From an uncultured Longilinea sp. (GTDB lineage Bacteria > Chloroflexota > Anaerolineae > Anaerolineales > Anaerolineaceae), in the NCBI GenBank assembly GCA_937863945.1, contig CALMIB010000361.1, forward strand, positions 1 through 6,452: a stretch of DNA of 6,452 nt, written 5' to 3'. The notes beneath the pieces were generated by a model, which saw only the letters and a program-made list of their open reading frames with translations, searched no databases and was not told the origin of the DNA. Numbering within the stretch: the stretch's first letter is position 1; the number at the start of each line of letters is the position of its first letter. Positions 5,811 through 6,452 of this stretch are shown piece after piece. The translations under genes were made by a program, and so were the position numbers.

Positions 5811-5844
5811 AAAAAGCAGGCACCCAAGCGGATGCCTGCTTTTT
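5811..5844. terminator. Bidirectional rho-independent terminator
   Basis: AAAAAGCAGGCA (5811-5822) and TGCCTGCTTTTT (5833-5844) form a perfect 12-bp stem around a 10-base loop. The A-run on one side and T-run on the other let it work on both strands. It ends the small Cys/His gene on the plus strand and the convergent PLP-enzyme gene on the minus strand, whose stop lies 17 bases away. Confidence 0.9.
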
Positions 5845-5861
5845 GATTCCAACCGGCGCGT

Positions 5862-6452
5862 TTATTGAATCACGCCGAGCTTGCGGCCGACGCGGGCGAA
5901 TGCCTGCAAGCCCTGGTCGAGGTCGTCGCGGCTGTGAGCGGCCGAAATCATCACGCGGATGCGCGCCTTGCCGCGCGGCACGGTTGGGAAACCGAGCGCC
6001 ATGGCGAAAATGCCTTCCTCGAAAAGCTCGCGGCTGAACTGCTGCGCCAGCGGTGCTTCGCCCAGCATGATGGGTGTGATGGGGGTGGTCGAAACGCCCG
6101 TATCAAAGCCCAGCGCTTTCATTTCGGTCTTGAAGTAGCGCGCGTTGTCCCACAGGCGGTCGACCAGTTCGGTCGAGCCTTCGAGGATGTCGAGCGCAGC
6201 GATGCAGGCGGCCACATCCGGTGGGGTGGCCGCGGAGGAGAACAGGAAGGGGCGGCCGCGCTGGCGCAACCATTCGACCACCACCGGGCTGCCCGCCACC
6301 AGGCCGCCAACCACGCCGAAGGCCTTGGAAAGCGTGCCGATCTCCACGTCCACCTTGCCGTGCAGGTGGAAGTGATCGACGATACCGCGGCCGCCGGCGC
6401 CCCACACGCCTTCGCCGTGGGCGTCATCGCCCATCAACATTACATCGTATTT
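5862..6452 (-). CDS. kbl: Glycine C-acetyltransferase / 2-amino-3-ketobutyrate CoA ligase-like PLP enzyme, C-terminal part, partial
   Basis: The frame is open from the right edge to the TAA at 5862-5864 and gives 196 residues, about the C-terminal half of a protein near 395 residues long. Numbering from the edge, DDAHGEG (9-15) holds the Asp that binds the PLP pyridine nitrogen and the adjacent His, and GTLSKAFGVVGG (39-50) holds the PLP-forming Lys43 (codon at 6324-6326). FSSAATPP and, near the C terminus, KARIRVMISAAHSRDDLDQG are typical of the alpha-oxoamine synthase family. The whole C-terminal pattern fits glycine C-acetyltransferase best. That enzyme makes 2-amino-3-ketobutyrate from glycine and acetyl-CoA, or runs in reverse in threonine breakdown after threonine dehydrogenase. 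8-amino-7-oxononanoate synthase (BioF) is a close relative and cannot be fully excluded without the N-terminal half. A threonine dehydrogenase gene, the usual partner, would lie outside the window if present. Confidence 0.85.
   Translation of the reverse strand, partial: KYDVMLMGDDAHGEGVWGAGGRGIVDHFHLHGKVDVEIGTLSKAFGVVGGLVAGSPVVVEWLRQRGRPFLFSSAATPPDVAACIAALDILEGSTELVDRLWDNARYFKTEMKALGFDTGVSTTPITPIMLGEAPLAQQFSRELFEEGIFAMALGFPTVPRGKARIRVMISAAHSRDDLDQGLQAFARVGRKLGVIQ

Noticed and set aside
5807..6037. Plus-strand open frame beginning in the terminator
   Set aside because: Its start codon is next to the terminator stem and the rest is antisense to the PLP-enzyme gene.
1..6452. CRISPR array, insertion sequence, tRNA or rRNA
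   Set aside because: I looked for regular direct repeats with spacers, transposase motifs, terminal inverted repeats and cloverleaf-like segments and saw none.

Overview
The window is a GC-rich, gene-dense bacterial segment. Its GC content, the run of membrane and family 2 glycosyltransferases, the style of the DUF1232 protein and the small Cys/His protein near 5.6 kb suggest a Chloroflexota (Anaerolineae-like) genome. That assignment is an inference from protein style; no rRNA or other marker is present to fix it.

Layout. The left edge (2-106) holds the last 34 codons of murD, the cytoplasmic D-Glu ligase of peptidoglycan synthesis. Directly behind it on the same strand is a surface-glycan cassette: a polytopic membrane glycosyltransferase of the PMT/ArnT-like (GT39/GT-C) type (118-1800), then two tandem, clearly paralogous GT2 enzymes (1807-2790 and 2846-3625). 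A terminator-like hairpin (3655-3687) and a good sigma70-type promoter (3666-3695) separate this block from a second unit. That unit is a DUF1232 small membrane protein (3714-4103) whose stop overlaps the start of a secreted lipoprotein with a PQQ-dependent soluble glucose/sorbosone dehydrogenase fold (4100-5452).

A 119-base gap follows (5453-5571). It contains two adjacent hairpins, a mutually exclusive alternative stem and an AT-rich dyad, and leads to a strong Shine-Dalgarno and a 74-residue Cys/His-rich protein of unknown function (5572-5796). A strong 12-bp bidirectional terminator (5811-5844) lies between this gene and a convergent minus-strand gene that runs off the right edge, the C-terminal 196 residues of a glycine C-acetyltransferase (2-amino-3-ketobutyrate CoA ligase)-like PLP enzyme.

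How the genes may work together. The membrane GT and the two GT2 enzymes plausibly build or decorate an envelope glycan next to the cell-wall gene murD. The DUF1232/lipoprotein pair is translationally coupled, but no shared function can be deduced. I see no CRISPR array, mobile element, tRNA or rRNA, and nothing that clearly amounts to a new defence or biosynthetic system. The least explained items are the small Cys/His protein with its structured upstream region, and the membrane GT that begins abruptly after murD and seems to lack its family's usual N-terminal helices.
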